From: Acidobacteriota bacterium
GTDB taxonomy: Bacteria > Acidobacteriota > Terriglobia > Terriglobales > Acidobacteriaceae
DNA length: 8,738 nt
Reading direction: 5' to 3'
Assembly (NCBI GenBank): GCA_019510535.1
Contig: JAEKKE010000112.1
Coordinates: 1 to 8,738, forward strand
The position numbers and the translations under genes are program-made. Shown here piece after piece: positions 1 to 6,692 of the stretch (the first letter of the stretch is position 1; the number at the start of each line of letters is the position of its first letter). A model generated the notes under the pieces. The model was not told where the DNA came from. It did no database searches and worked only from the letters and a program-made list of their open reading frames with translations.

Positions 1-17
1 GCAATCAGCTTCAACAT
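1..17 (-). CDS. Start of next operon gene (partial)
   Basis: An ATG on the minus strand begins at base 17, nine bases after the ketosynthase stop codon, and reads M-L-K-L-I before the window ends. A good ribosome binding site (GAGAGG) lies about six bases upstream and overlaps the ketosynthase stop region. Spacing and ribosome site suggest the biosynthetic operon continues leftward. Only five codons are visible, so no product can be named. Confidence 0.5.
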
Positions 18-26
18 CGATTCCTC

Positions 27-1241
27 TCAAACCGAACGAAAGGCCAGAACAGCATTGAGTCCGCCGAAGGCGAAGGAGTTGGAGAGTGCGAGCACCGGCT
101 CGCTGGTTCGCTCGATCCGTCGTGGTTCGCCAGTAATCACATCGAGCCCAAGCTCTGGATCGATCTCGCTGGCATGCGCTGTGTGCGGCAGCTCGCCATG
201 CTGTAACGCAAGTACGGTCGCCACGGCCTCCAGCGCTCCTGAGGCGCCCATCGCATGGCCATGCGTCGATTTGGTAGAGCTCACTGGAATTCTGCCCGTT
301 TCCTCCGCAAAGACCATGTGGATCGCCTCTGCCTCTGTCCCATCGTTGGCAATGGTCCCGGTACCGTGCGCATTGATGTAGCGAACCGGCGCGCGCAACT
401 CGCCGCAATCCAGCAGTGCCCTCCGCATGGCGGCCGCAGGTCCGCTGGGTGCAGGCTGCGTGATGTGCCGCGCATCCGAAGACATACCGAAGCCGACGAT
501 CTCTCCCAGCACCTGCGCTCCTCGTCTCTCCGCGATCTCCATCTCCTCCAGAACCAGAACGCCAGAGCCTTCGCCCAGAGTCATGCCGTCGCGGTCTTTG
601 GCAAAAGGACGGCAGAAGGTCGGCGAGACCACACGCAGGCTGTTCCATGCCCGTAGAAAGCCGAAGGTCAGCGGAGCGTCATGACCGCCGGTGATCGCAG
701 CGTCCACCATGCCAGAGCGCACCATGTGAAAAGCCTGTCCAATGGCGTGCGTCGCCGAAGCACAAGCGGTGGAGACCGTATAGGCAGGCCCAGTGATGCC
801 ATACTCCATCGAGACCAGGCTGGTTCCCGCATTGGCCATCGCGCGCGGCACCGTGAGCGGATGAACGCGCGCGCCCTGTGTGTAAAGCTTCTCCAGCGCA
901 GGCTCTTCCGCCATCCTGCCACCGGCGGAGCAGCCGAAGACAACGGCAATCCGGCTGCCGTCGAGCGTAGCCGGCATGCCAGACTGCTCGATTGCCTCGT
1001 GTGCCGCCACCAGGGCAAACTGCGACGAACGCTCAGAGAGCAGCATCTGGTCCGGCGAAAGCAGCTTGTCCGGTTGGAAGTTATCCACCCGTGCCGTAGA
1101 GCTGAAGTTCAGCCCCACCCGCTCCTCGTCCGGGAGAGGAAGAAAACCGTCTCTGCCTTCGCGCAGCGCGCGGAAGAATGTCTCTGTGCCGATGCCGATG
1201 GCGGTGACACAGCCCATGCCCGTGATGGCAACACGTCTCAT
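27..1241 (-). CDS. FabF-like beta-ketoacyl-ACP synthase
   Basis: This 404-residue protein is a full-length condensing enzyme of the FabF/KAS II type, which performs decarboxylative Claisen condensation of acyl and malonyl groups carried on ACP. The triad is complete: Cys160 in TACASA, His292 in NAHGTGT and His329 in the STKSTHGHAMGASG motif, whose Lys324 is also conserved. The C-terminal glycine loop reads NSFAFGGLN (residues 388-396) instead of the usual NSFGFGGTN, which may change acyl gating. Its ATG overlaps the ACP stop by four bases (ATGA) and its own Shine-Dalgarno is weak, so translation is probably coupled to the ACP. Pairing with a dedicated ACP inside a type III PKS operon suggests it builds or extends the acyl starter for a secondary lipid rather than serving housekeeping fatty acid synthesis. 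The catalytic family is certain; the pathway role is inferred. Confidence 0.95.
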   Translation of the reverse strand: MRRVAITGMGCVTAIGIGTETFFRALREGRDGFLPLPDEERVGLNFSSTARVDNFQPDKLLSPDQMLLSERSSQFALVAAHEAIEQSGMPATLDGSRIAVVFGCSAGGRMAEEPALEKLYTQGARVHPLTVPRAMANAGTSLVSMEYGITGPAYTVSTACASATHAIGQAFHMVRSGMVDAAITGGHDAPLTFGFLRAWNSLRVVSPTFCRPFAKDRDGMTLGEGSGVLVLEEMEIAERRGAQVLGEIVGFGMSSDARHITQPAPSGPAAAMRRALLDCGELRAPVRYINAHGTGTIANDGTEAEAIHMVFAEETGRIPVSSTKSTHGHAMGASGALEAVATVLALQHGELPHTAHASEIDPELGLDVITGEPRRIERTSEPVLALSNSFAFGGLNAVLAFRSV

Positions 1242-1534
1242 GCGGTGCTCGTTTGGGAATCAGGAGTGACAGCCTTTGCCGCGACCGCCTGTTGAATTGC
1301 CGCCGCCATCGCGCCAATGTTATCGATCGTTGCCAGCGCGCTCTCCGGAATGGCGATGTCGTACGCCTCTTCCACATCGAAGGCCAGCGTTACCTTGTCC
1401 AGCGAGTCCAGTCCGATCTCGTCAAAGGTCGAAGCAGGTGAGAGCGTCTCCGGCGGAACCTTCTTGGCTGTCGCAATCAGTTTGATGCAGTGTTGCTGGA
1501 TCGTTTCCAGTTGCTGAATCGTTTCCATCTCCAT
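1238..1534 (-). CDS. Acyl carrier protein
   Basis: A 98-residue acidic carrier protein. The phosphopantetheine attachment Ser44 lies in the classic GLDSLDKV motif at the start of helix II, followed by VTLAFDVEEAYDIAIPE, typical of type II ACPs. The Ala/Gln-rich C-terminal tail after residue 80 is slightly longer than in housekeeping AcpP. The start is supported by AGGAGA about seven bases upstream. The ATG shares its A with the TGA of the oxidoreductase (TGATG), and its own stop overlaps the ketosynthase ATG, so three genes in a row are translationally coupled. It most likely carries the acyl intermediate made by the adjacent ketosynthase and passes it to the type III PKS or a tailoring enzyme. 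Activation needs a phosphopantetheinyl transferase that is not in the window. Confidence 0.93.
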   Translation of the reverse strand: MEMETIQQLETIQQHCIKLIATAKKVPPETLSPASTFDEIGLDSLDKVTLAFDVEEAYDIAIPESALATIDNIGAMAAAIQQAVAAKAVTPDSQTSTA

Positions 1535-2700
1535 CAGATATCTCCTGCACAGCGGTGAAATGAGGGGTAAGGTGAAGTGCGGTGACTGTCACCAATCTTC
1601 ACAAAGTGTGATGGAACCCGGGTGCATGAGGCAATCCACGCCATCGCGCCGGGATAGAGACGAAGCGCCTGCGCCAGTGCCGGCATGGAGACCATGCATC
1701 GCGAGAGTGTCGTCGCGAACTGCACGGGGTGTTTCAATTGCCGCGCCAGCATTGTCTGATACGCATGTGCTGTGACGCCACGCTGATATGCATCCGCGGC
1801 GAGAAAGGCCGAGTGCAGCGCGATCGACATACCATCGCCTGTGAACGACGGCATCACCGCACCCTGGTCGCCGAGATACCACGGAGCATCCTCCGTTGCG
1901 GTTCGACGATATCCATACGGAATCGCGGAGAGCGTAATCGGCTTGGAACGCAACTGCGTTGCTCCTGCAAGCCTGCTTGCTAAATGAGCTGACGATGTAA
2001 TGGCATGTGTGAGCACGCGGCTCCACTCGGCTGCACAGCGTTTCAGCTCTGACTTCGTGAGCAACAGGCTGAGGTTAGCGCAGCCCCCGCCAACAAGTTG
2101 CAGTCCGGCATACCCGCCAGGGAAGAGAATCAGCTCCACCCAGCCGCGCAGATGCTGCTCTTGTTCTGCAGTCAGCCGGAAGTACATCTTGAAAGCGACA
2201 AGGTCGTTCTGTGATCCACCGTTGCGTTTCCGTCCGCGAAGATCGTACTTACCCGTGGCGACGAAGGCATCCTTCGATCTTTGTTCAGTGCTGTCGCTAA
2301 GACGTGCGCACCATTCTCCCGGTTCGCCTGTCAGCTGCTCCACACTCGTTCCTCGTACGACAGCAACGCCACTTGCAGAGGCACGCTGCAGCAGGCACTC
2401 ATCGACAATGCGGCGAGGAAGAGAGAGACCGGGGAAGGGAAGTGCACACTCGGCCAGAACATCTCTTGCCGCCAGCCGCACTCGATCGATGGTGACCGCT
2501 CCGAGTGCACGAAGATCGACCCCCAGGGCAGCAAGATAGCGAGCCCCTTCTTCGCTAAAGAACTCACCGCACATCTTGTCTTGCGCTGCAGCCGTCTTCT
2601 CAAACAGCATCACGCTGCGGCCCTGCCCCGCGAGCAACGTACCTATCGCAGCACCGGCAGGTCCTCCACCGGCGACGATCGCATCGAGCATCGCGCTCAT
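1534..2700 (-). CDS. FAD-dependent oxidoreductase (geranylgeranyl-reductase/UbiH-like)
   Basis: A 388-residue flavoprotein. The N-terminal Rossmann motif VAGGGPAGAAIG (residues 9-20) binds the FAD ADP moiety. A DKMCGEFFSEEG segment (41-52) matches the CGEF-type motif I recall from flavoproteins encoded beside type III PKS genes. The second FAD contact is YLGDQGAVMPSFTGDGMS (275-292). I place the start at the ATG at 2700, not at 2784: this start has GAGG/GGAAG upstream, overlaps the methyltransferase stop by four bases (ATGA), and puts the Rossmann motif close to the N-terminus as expected. In characterised type III PKS operons such as Streptomyces srsABC, a flavoprotein hydroxylates the phenolic lipid and leads to quinones; a similar oxidation is inferred here. 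Reduction of an acyl or prenyl chain is the main alternative. Confidence 0.9.
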   Translation of the reverse strand: MSAMLDAIVAGGGPAGAAIGTLLAGQGRSVMLFEKTAAAQDKMCGEFFSEEGARYLAALGVDLRALGAVTIDRVRLAARDVLAECALPFPGLSLPRRIVDECLLQRASASGVAVVRGTSVEQLTGEPGEWCARLSDSTEQRSKDAFVATGKYDLRGRKRNGGSQNDLVAFKMYFRLTAEQEQHLRGWVELILFPGGYAGLQLVGGGCANLSLLLTKSELKRCAAEWSRVLTHAITSSAHLASRLAGATQLRSKPITLSAIPYGYRRTATEDAPWYLGDQGAVMPSFTGDGMSIALHSAFLAADAYQRGVTAHAYQTMLARQLKHPVQFATTLSRCMVSMPALAQALRLYPGAMAWIASCTRVPSHFVKIGDSHRTSPYPSFHRCAGDI

Positions 2701-3407
2701 AACTTCCGCCTCGAAACACACAATCGTGCAAATGGCTTTTCCTCGATGCGGATCTCGCTCATGGGAAGTCCGGCGGCGGAACACATGCGATGCCAGTCCT
2801 CCCGTACAAACGCTCTACGCACCGATACCGGTCCATCGTGACGCACGAAGCGATGCCAACGCAGGGCCCAGGCCAGCACCTTGAAGCTGTAATACGCTTT
2901 GGCGCTGCGGCGAAGATCGTTGATGAACCATCCACCGGTGGCCGTCGCCTCCATCCATGCCAGGAAACGCACAATCTGTTCTTCGGTCAGATGATGCGTC
3001 AGCAGCGAGCTGACGATCAGCGTTGCAGGACCCTCATACGTGAAGACATCGCCCGTCATCCACGCAATAGTAGAACCCTTCGGCGTGAACTCCTTCGCCG
3101 CTTGAGCCGCATGCGGATTCAGATCGATTCCTGTCAGGTGGATGCCACGCTGGCGGGCTACCTCCGAAGCTTCTACGGCACGCAGCAGACCGCCGCCACC
3201 GCTGCCCACATCAAGCAGATGAACCGGCCCATCGCAGTGCTGCAGCGACTCTTCAATCCATCCAAGCGAAGGCGTGTACCCACCCAGCACACGGTTTACC
3301 TCTTCCAGGTCGCGCAGGCATTCGCGAAAGGTTGGATAGGAACATGGCTCATCCATCCACTCCGTAAGGTGAGCGCGCTGCGTGAAGTCCTTCCGTTCAG
3401 ACCGCAT
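2697..3407 (-). CDS. Class I SAM-dependent methyltransferase
   Basis: A 236-residue methyltransferase. SAM motif I is HLLDVGSGGGGLL (residues 63-75), the acidic residue after strand 2 is in IDLNPHA (94-100), and TGDVFTYEG (118-126) forms the adenine-side loop. SSLLTHHLTEEQI (133-145) follows strand 4 as in UbiE/type-12-like enzymes. The chosen ATG at 3407 has GGAG four to eight bases upstream and overlaps the type III PKS by 11 bases; an earlier in-frame start at 3443 would lie deep inside the PKS and add an Arg-rich tail with no fold. Placed between a type III PKS and a flavoprotein, it probably methylates a phenolic hydroxyl or ring carbon of the polyketide. The O- versus C-methylation choice cannot be read from sequence. 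Confidence 0.9.
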   Translation of the reverse strand: MRSERKDFTQRAHLTEWMDEPCSYPTFRECLRDLEEVNRVLGGYTPSLGWIEESLQHCDGPVHLLDVGSGGGGLLRAVEASEVARQRGIHLTGIDLNPHAAQAAKEFTPKGSTIAWMTGDVFTYEGPATLIVSSLLTHHLTEEQIVRFLAWMEATATGGWFINDLRRSAKAYYSFKVLAWALRWHRFVRHDGPVSVRRAFVREDWHRMCSAAGLPMSEIRIEEKPFARLCVSRRKL

Positions 3408-4455
3408 GGAACTCCATCGTCTCCGCCGTGAGCCCCGGGCCAAACGACATCGCCAGACCTTTCTCTCCTGCCTGTGCCGAGCGCATCAGCTCCTCCAGAA
3501 CAAACATCACCGTCGCGGAAGACATATTGCCATAACTGCGAAGCACATGACGCGACGCCGTCAGCGCTTTGGCCGGCAGATCAAGTCCGCGTTCCACCGC
3601 ATCCAACACCGAGTTCCCGCCTGGATGAATCGCCCAGAGTGAAGTACCGTTGTTTGCAAGCTCTCCCCCGGCCTGCTGCAGCCACTTCTCAATCTCACCC
3701 GGCACCTGTCCTGAGAGATGCATCAGGAAGCCTCCATCGCCGATGCGCCACGTAATCAGATCGCGGGTGCCCTCGACCATCACCGTGCGGAACGCATCGA
3801 TGGCCAGACCGCCCGGCTCGCCTGAGATCAGGCTGACCGCGCAGCCATCGCCGAAGATCAGGAACGACAACACCTCAGCCAGATCCTGTGACTCCTGCAG
3901 ATGCAGTGTGCACAGCTCCAGGTTGACCAGCAGAACGCTCTCATCCGGCGCGGAGCGGACAATGTGCTGCGCCTGACGCAGACCGTTGATCGCGGCATAG
4001 CAGCCCATGAATCCAATCATCGTCCGCGAGACCTCGCGCGACAGACCGAGATAGTCGATGATCGCGAAGTCTAAGCCCGGCGCATAGTGGCCGGTGCATG
4101 AGGTCACGATCACATGGCGGATGCGGCCCCGTTCGGCCTGTGTCAGATTCAGCCGGTCAAGCGCTTTGTAAAGCAGCCGCGGAGCCCATCGTTCATAGAC
4201 ACGCATGCGCTCTTCGGTGCCGGGAAAGCCGTTCAGCTGGTAGAACTCATGCGCATTCACCGCATCGTCGGCAAAGGGCGGCACGACCTGCAGTACGGAG
4301 TAGCGCCGCTCGATCTCTGCCTTCGCCGCCATGCGATGAAAGAGTGACCGTGCACGGTCATCCTGCAGCAGTTTGCCGGCAAAGGCGACGAAGGCTCCAT
4401 GGACCTCATGCTCCGGAGCCGCTGTTGCAATGCGATGAATAAAAGCGTTGGCCAC
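3397..4455 (-). CDS. Type III polyketide synthase (chalcone-synthase family)
   Basis: A 352-residue homodimeric-type condensing enzyme that extends an acyl starter with malonyl-CoA and cyclises the chain to a resorcinol, pyrone or phloroglucinol. The catalytic triad is complete: Cys152 in GFMGCYAAI, His277 in WAIHPGGNSVLD and Asn310 in SYGNMSSATV. The C-terminal MSFGPGLTAE (336-345) is the family's GFGPG loop. The start is GTG at 4455, giving MANAFIHRIATAAPEH, where the I-x-x-A-x-P pattern is the normal family N-terminus. No clear Shine-Dalgarno precedes it, and a candidate -10 box lies only ten bases upstream, so the mRNA may be leaderless or nearly so. It is the first gene of a unidirectional operon with a methyltransferase, flavoprotein, ACP and ketosynthase. 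That context suggests a long-chain phenolic lipid or quinone, but the starter and cyclisation mode cannot be assigned from sequence. Confidence 0.95.
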   Translation of the reverse strand: MANAFIHRIATAAPEHEVHGAFVAFAGKLLQDDRARSLFHRMAAKAEIERRYSVLQVVPPFADDAVNAHEFYQLNGFPGTEERMRVYERWAPRLLYKALDRLNLTQAERGRIRHVIVTSCTGHYAPGLDFAIIDYLGLSREVSRTMIGFMGCYAAINGLRQAQHIVRSAPDESVLLVNLELCTLHLQESQDLAEVLSFLIFGDGCAVSLISGEPGGLAIDAFRTVMVEGTRDLITWRIGDGGFLMHLSGQVPGEIEKWLQQAGGELANNGTSLWAIHPGGNSVLDAVERGLDLPAKALTASRHVLRSYGNMSSATVMFVLEELMRSAQAGEKGLAMSFGPGLTAETMEFHAV

Positions 4456-4465
4456 GATTGTCAGT

Positions 4466-4495
4466 ATCTTAGACGCTCGACTCTGAGTCGCTGAA
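4466..4495 (-). promoter_or_regulatory. Candidate promoter and palindrome before the PKS operon
   Basis: Reading leftward, a weak -35-like TTCAGC (bases 4495-4490) and a -10-like TAAGAT (4471-4466) are 18 bases apart. Only ten bases separate the -10 box from the GTG start. Within the spacer is a perfect 13-base palindrome, CGACTC-T-GAGTCG at 4478-4490, which could be an operator. The boxes are poor matches to consensus, so the promoter call is tentative; the palindrome itself is certain. Confidence 0.35.
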
Positions 4496-4533
4496 GAATG
4501 TTGGATGTAACTCTCTTGTCATTGCCGTATGAG

Positions 4534-4694
4534 TTTGGGTGGGAGCAGCGGGCTTCAGCCCGCTGAATAAGGCGTAAAAAGTGAATGGGCTTTAGCCCTG
4601 GGCCTTCTCCGTCCATCAAGAAAAAGCCCAGGGCTAAAGCCCGCCGTTCGGGCGGTTCTAATCAGCGGGCTGAAGCCCGCTGCTCCCACCCAAA
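4534..4694. repeat. Nested palindromic intergenic repeat, copy 1
   Basis: The outer arms 4534-4566 and 4662-4694 are a perfect 33-base inverted repeat. Each arm also holds its own small hairpin (GCGGGCTTCAGCCCGC). Inside are 17-base perfect arms, 4587-4603 and 4626-4642 (GGGCTTTAGCCCTGGGC and its complement), and a small CCGCC/GGCGG hairpin at 4641-4655. No transposase gene is present. The core resembles dispersed GGGCTTTAGCCC-type repeats that I associate with acidobacterial genomes. It lies between divergently transcribed genes, 79 bases upstream of the PKS start. The 131 bases from 4695 to the next gene show no other structure and no convincing promoter. Confidence 0.9.
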
Positions 4695-4825
4695 AGACAA
4701 ACAAACCGCCGCTTCTTTCACCCCCAAATCTTTCGTACCGTGCCCATGGTTCGATTTGCACAAACCTCTCTCATCCCCAGCCTCCACGCGCCGATGAGGC
4801 GAAGAAGTATCCGAGGGAAGTATCT

Positions 4826-5416
4826 GTGAAGGGCATCGTATTTAACTGGCTTGAAGAGATCGTCACCGCAGAGTTCGACCCGGAGACGTGGGAGGAGCTG
4901 CTGGATCAGGCCGGTAGTGATGGCATCTATGCCTCGTTCGGGAGCTATCCGGACGAAGAGATGACACGGCTGGTAGAGATCACTGCCGGCATGCTAGGTA
5001 AGACCTTACTGGAGACCTGGCACTGGCTTGGCCGCCGAGCTGTGCCCCTGATGGCCATTCACTATCCCATGGTGTTTGCAGCGGCACATACGCTGCGAGA
5101 TCTGCTGTTGAGCCTGCCCTACATGATGGATCCGGAGTCAGGGGTGAGCAATACAACAGACATTTTTTCTGAGTTCACGATTTGCGAGGGAGAGAACGAG
5201 GCGTTGCTCGTGGGATACCGCGCGCCGATCAATCTCTGCGGACTGGCCGAAGGGCTGGCCGCCGGGGCTTCCGAGTACTTCGCCGATGCCATCGAGGTCG
5301 ACCAACTGAAATGCACGATCCAGGAAGACGACACATGCCTGTATCGCGTGCGGTTCCTGAACTCAGACAACGAACCTCTCGATGTGGACGATTCAAAGTT
5401 CGTTTTATTCCTGTAG
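4826..5416 (+). CDS. H-NOX-fold (haem NO-binding domain) protein lacking the haem ligand
   Basis: A 196-residue stand-alone protein covering the whole HNOB/H-NOX domain. The start MKGIVFNWLEEIV and the segments LLDQAGSDGIYASFGSYPDEE and AEGLAAGASEYF are typical of bacterial H-NOX. The start is GTG at 4826, with GAGGGA six to eight bases upstream. Without gaps, its numbering matches Thermoanaerobacter H-NOX as I recall it. At position 102, the invariant haem-ligating His, it has Asp (LPYMMDPES). Pro115 is replaced by Ser. The Tyr-x-Ser-x-Arg haem-propionate motif is Y131-R-A133-P-I135, so Ser and Arg are missing. Canonical proximal haem ligation is therefore unlikely; another cofactor or an apo role is inferred. 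There is no histidine kinase or diguanylate cyclase partner in the window. Related palindromic repeats flank the gene on both sides, and it converges with the replication gene. Confidence 0.9.
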   Translation: MKGIVFNWLEEIVTAEFDPETWEELLDQAGSDGIYASFGSYPDEEMTRLVEITAGMLGKTLLETWHWLGRRAVPLMAIHYPMVFAAAHTLRDLLLSLPYMMDPESGVSNTTDIFSEFTICEGENEALLVGYRAPINLCGLAEGLAAGASEYFADAIEVDQLKCTIQEDDTCLYRVRFLNSDNEPLDVDDSKFVLFL

Positions 5417-5420
5417 GGGC

Positions 5421-5574
5421 GGTGGGAGCAGCGGGCTTTAGCCCGCTGACTTAGGCCTAATAATACGTCGGGCCTTAGCCCTGGGCCTCTACTATCCGAG
5501 ACGCAAGGCCCAGGGCTAAAGCCCATTCTTTCTCAACCCGATAACGGTGGGCTGAAGCCCACCTCTTCTACCCA
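5421..5574. repeat. Nested palindromic intergenic repeat, copy 2
   Basis: Related to the element at 4534-4694 and in the same orientation. It begins GGTGGGAGCAGCGGGCTTTA and carries the same internal inverted pair: GGGCCTTAGCCCTGGGCC near 5470-5487 against the complementary arm near 5505-5524, with one mismatch. The right outer arm (near 5546-5574) has diverged to a GTGGGCTGAAGCCCAC hairpin, so the outer 33-base pairing seen in copy 1 is largely lost. It starts four bases after the H-NOX stop and lies between convergent genes, where its stems could end transcription from either side. Confidence 0.85.
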
Positions 5575-5603
5575 ATCGAGCCCCGATACATCCTAGCGCT
5601 TCT

Positions 5604-6692
5604 TCAACCACCATCCCCAAAGATCATCCGTATAGAAGGAACAGTGTGGGGAAGGAAGCGATTGAACTGAAACCGCTCAGGCACCTGTCCAAAGGCTTCA
5701 TTCGGAGCCACCAGAATCAACTGCGCGTCTTTGATTCCGGCAGTTCCCAGCGGCTTGATCCAGGTATCGAAGCTCTGGCTGTCAAGCGACTCCTGCAGTC
5801 GTGACCGCATCGACTGCCAGACGGAATATCCGGCATTCGCGTTCGCACCCTGAAGTAGCTCAAGCTCCGCCCTTCGTCGCTCAGTCTTCGCTCTGGCTTC
5901 CTCCTCAGCCTCAGATTGCCGGTAAAGACCAACCGTGATTTGACTGGAGCCGCCGTCCTTCCACGGCCACAGCGTTGCATCGCGCCAGTGTCCTTCGCCG
6001 AAGAATCGTGCCGGTCCCCAGGTGATCTGCAATCGCGGCCGTGCCTGATTGAAGTGCCGGAAACTCTCGATGAGTTTTTCGCGTAGAGTCTCCGGCGCCG
6101 CGCCTGCCTGAAGCTCTAGCTTGCAGACATCGGTGAGTGTGCGCAGCAGATCGTCTCCGGAGAGTCGCAGGTCATCGAGGACTCCCCGCGCCAGACCCGG
6201 AGCCAAACCGGCGGCGTCAACGCGTGCCCGTCCGCGTTGCTCCCTTCCTTTCCTTTCCCCTTCCCTTCCTTTCCCTTCCGCTGGTGCAGGCGTAAGGGAA
6301 TCTTTCTCGGCGTTCGGCACGTGTGGCTCACGCGTAGCGGACGCGTTGTCTAACTGCGGAGGAGGCGGAAGCACGCTCTGCGACTCGCGGTTATTGATCA
6401 CCTGATGCCTGTCCCACGAGGGGATGACGCCGTAGCGTCTGCCGTCCACCTCGTAGGTGTTGAGGAAGCCGCGCGTCTCCAGCGCGTCGAGCACCTGGGT
6501 AAAGTCCACCGGGTCATGCGGAAGAACATCGGTCTTCAGCGTTCGCGGCTTCCACTCGAAGCGGCCGTCGCGGTCGGCCACGGTCCACAGCCCGGCGAAG
6601 GCGATGCGGACGGGAAGTCCGGTCTCCTGTTCCAGGTCGAAGAGACCCTCATGTTTGAAGAAGTCGGGTTTGATGGTGCGGATACGCGCCAT
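5604..6692 (-). CDS. Phage-type replication initiator with DnaA domain-I-like C-terminus
   Basis: A 362-residue protein. Residues 1-105 (MARIRTIKPDFFKHEGLFDL, then AGLWTVADRDGRFEWKPRTLKTDVLP) match the N-terminal winged-helix region of phage replisome-organiser proteins. A low-complexity EGKGREGERKGREQRGR linker (139-155) follows, then a middle region ending WGPARFFGEGHWRD (225-238) and a charged helix (258-282). Residues 289-356 (YSVWQSMRSRLQESLDSQSF, WIKPL, LILVAPNEAF) align closely with DnaA domain I, which in E. coli contacts DnaB helicase. The ATG abuts the TAA of the upstream regulator with no gap (TAAATG), preceded by AAGGGATGG. It is the third gene of the leftward early operon. No helicase-loader gene follows before the host-type repeat; the C-terminal module may recruit DnaB directly (inference). 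Confidence 0.85.
   Translation of the reverse strand: MARIRTIKPDFFKHEGLFDLEQETGLPVRIAFAGLWTVADRDGRFEWKPRTLKTDVLPHDPVDFTQVLDALETRGFLNTYEVDGRRYGVIPSWDRHQVINNRESQSVLPPPPQLDNASATREPHVPNAEKDSLTPAPAEGKGREGERKGREQRGRARVDAAGLAPGLARGVLDDLRLSGDDLLRTLTDVCKLELQAGAAPETLREKLIESFRHFNQARPRLQITWGPARFFGEGHWRDATLWPWKDGGSSQITVGLYRQSEAEEEARAKTERRRAELELLQGANANAGYSVWQSMRSRLQESLDSQSFDTWIKPLGTAGIKDAQLILVAPNEAFGQVPERFQFNRFLPHTVPSIRMIFGDGG
6240..6279. repeat. 40-base pyrimidine tract inside the replication gene
   Basis: All 40 bases on the + strand are C or T. They contain a 12-base direct repeat, CCCTTCCTTTCC, at 6242-6253 and 6263-6274, offset by 21 bases or about two helical turns. The tract encodes the Gly/Lys/Glu/Arg linker of the initiator. 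Its position inside an initiator gene recalls lambda, where origin iterons lie within O, but it is GC-rich and no AT-rich unwinding region is obvious. An origin function is only a suggestion. Confidence 0.7.

Noticed and set aside
681..1295. 204-residue plus-strand open frame
   Set aside because: It lies opposite the ketosynthase and ACP genes, has no family features, and is rich in Arg/His as expected for an antisense shadow.
2701..2784. N-terminal extension of the flavoprotein from an upstream ATG
   Set aside because: It would overlap the methyltransferase by 88 bases and adds a basic tail before the Rossmann motif; the ATG at 2700 has a ribosome site and a coupled overlap.
4555..4761. Small frames through the palindromic repeat (e.g. 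PGLFLDGRRRPRAKAHSLF-type peptides)
   Set aside because: Open only because the repeat lacks stops; similar peptides arise from copy 2, as expected for noncoding repeats.
5575..5603. Prophage attachment site near the end of the initiator gene
   Set aside because: No tRNA gene, integrase or matching direct repeat is visible in the window.
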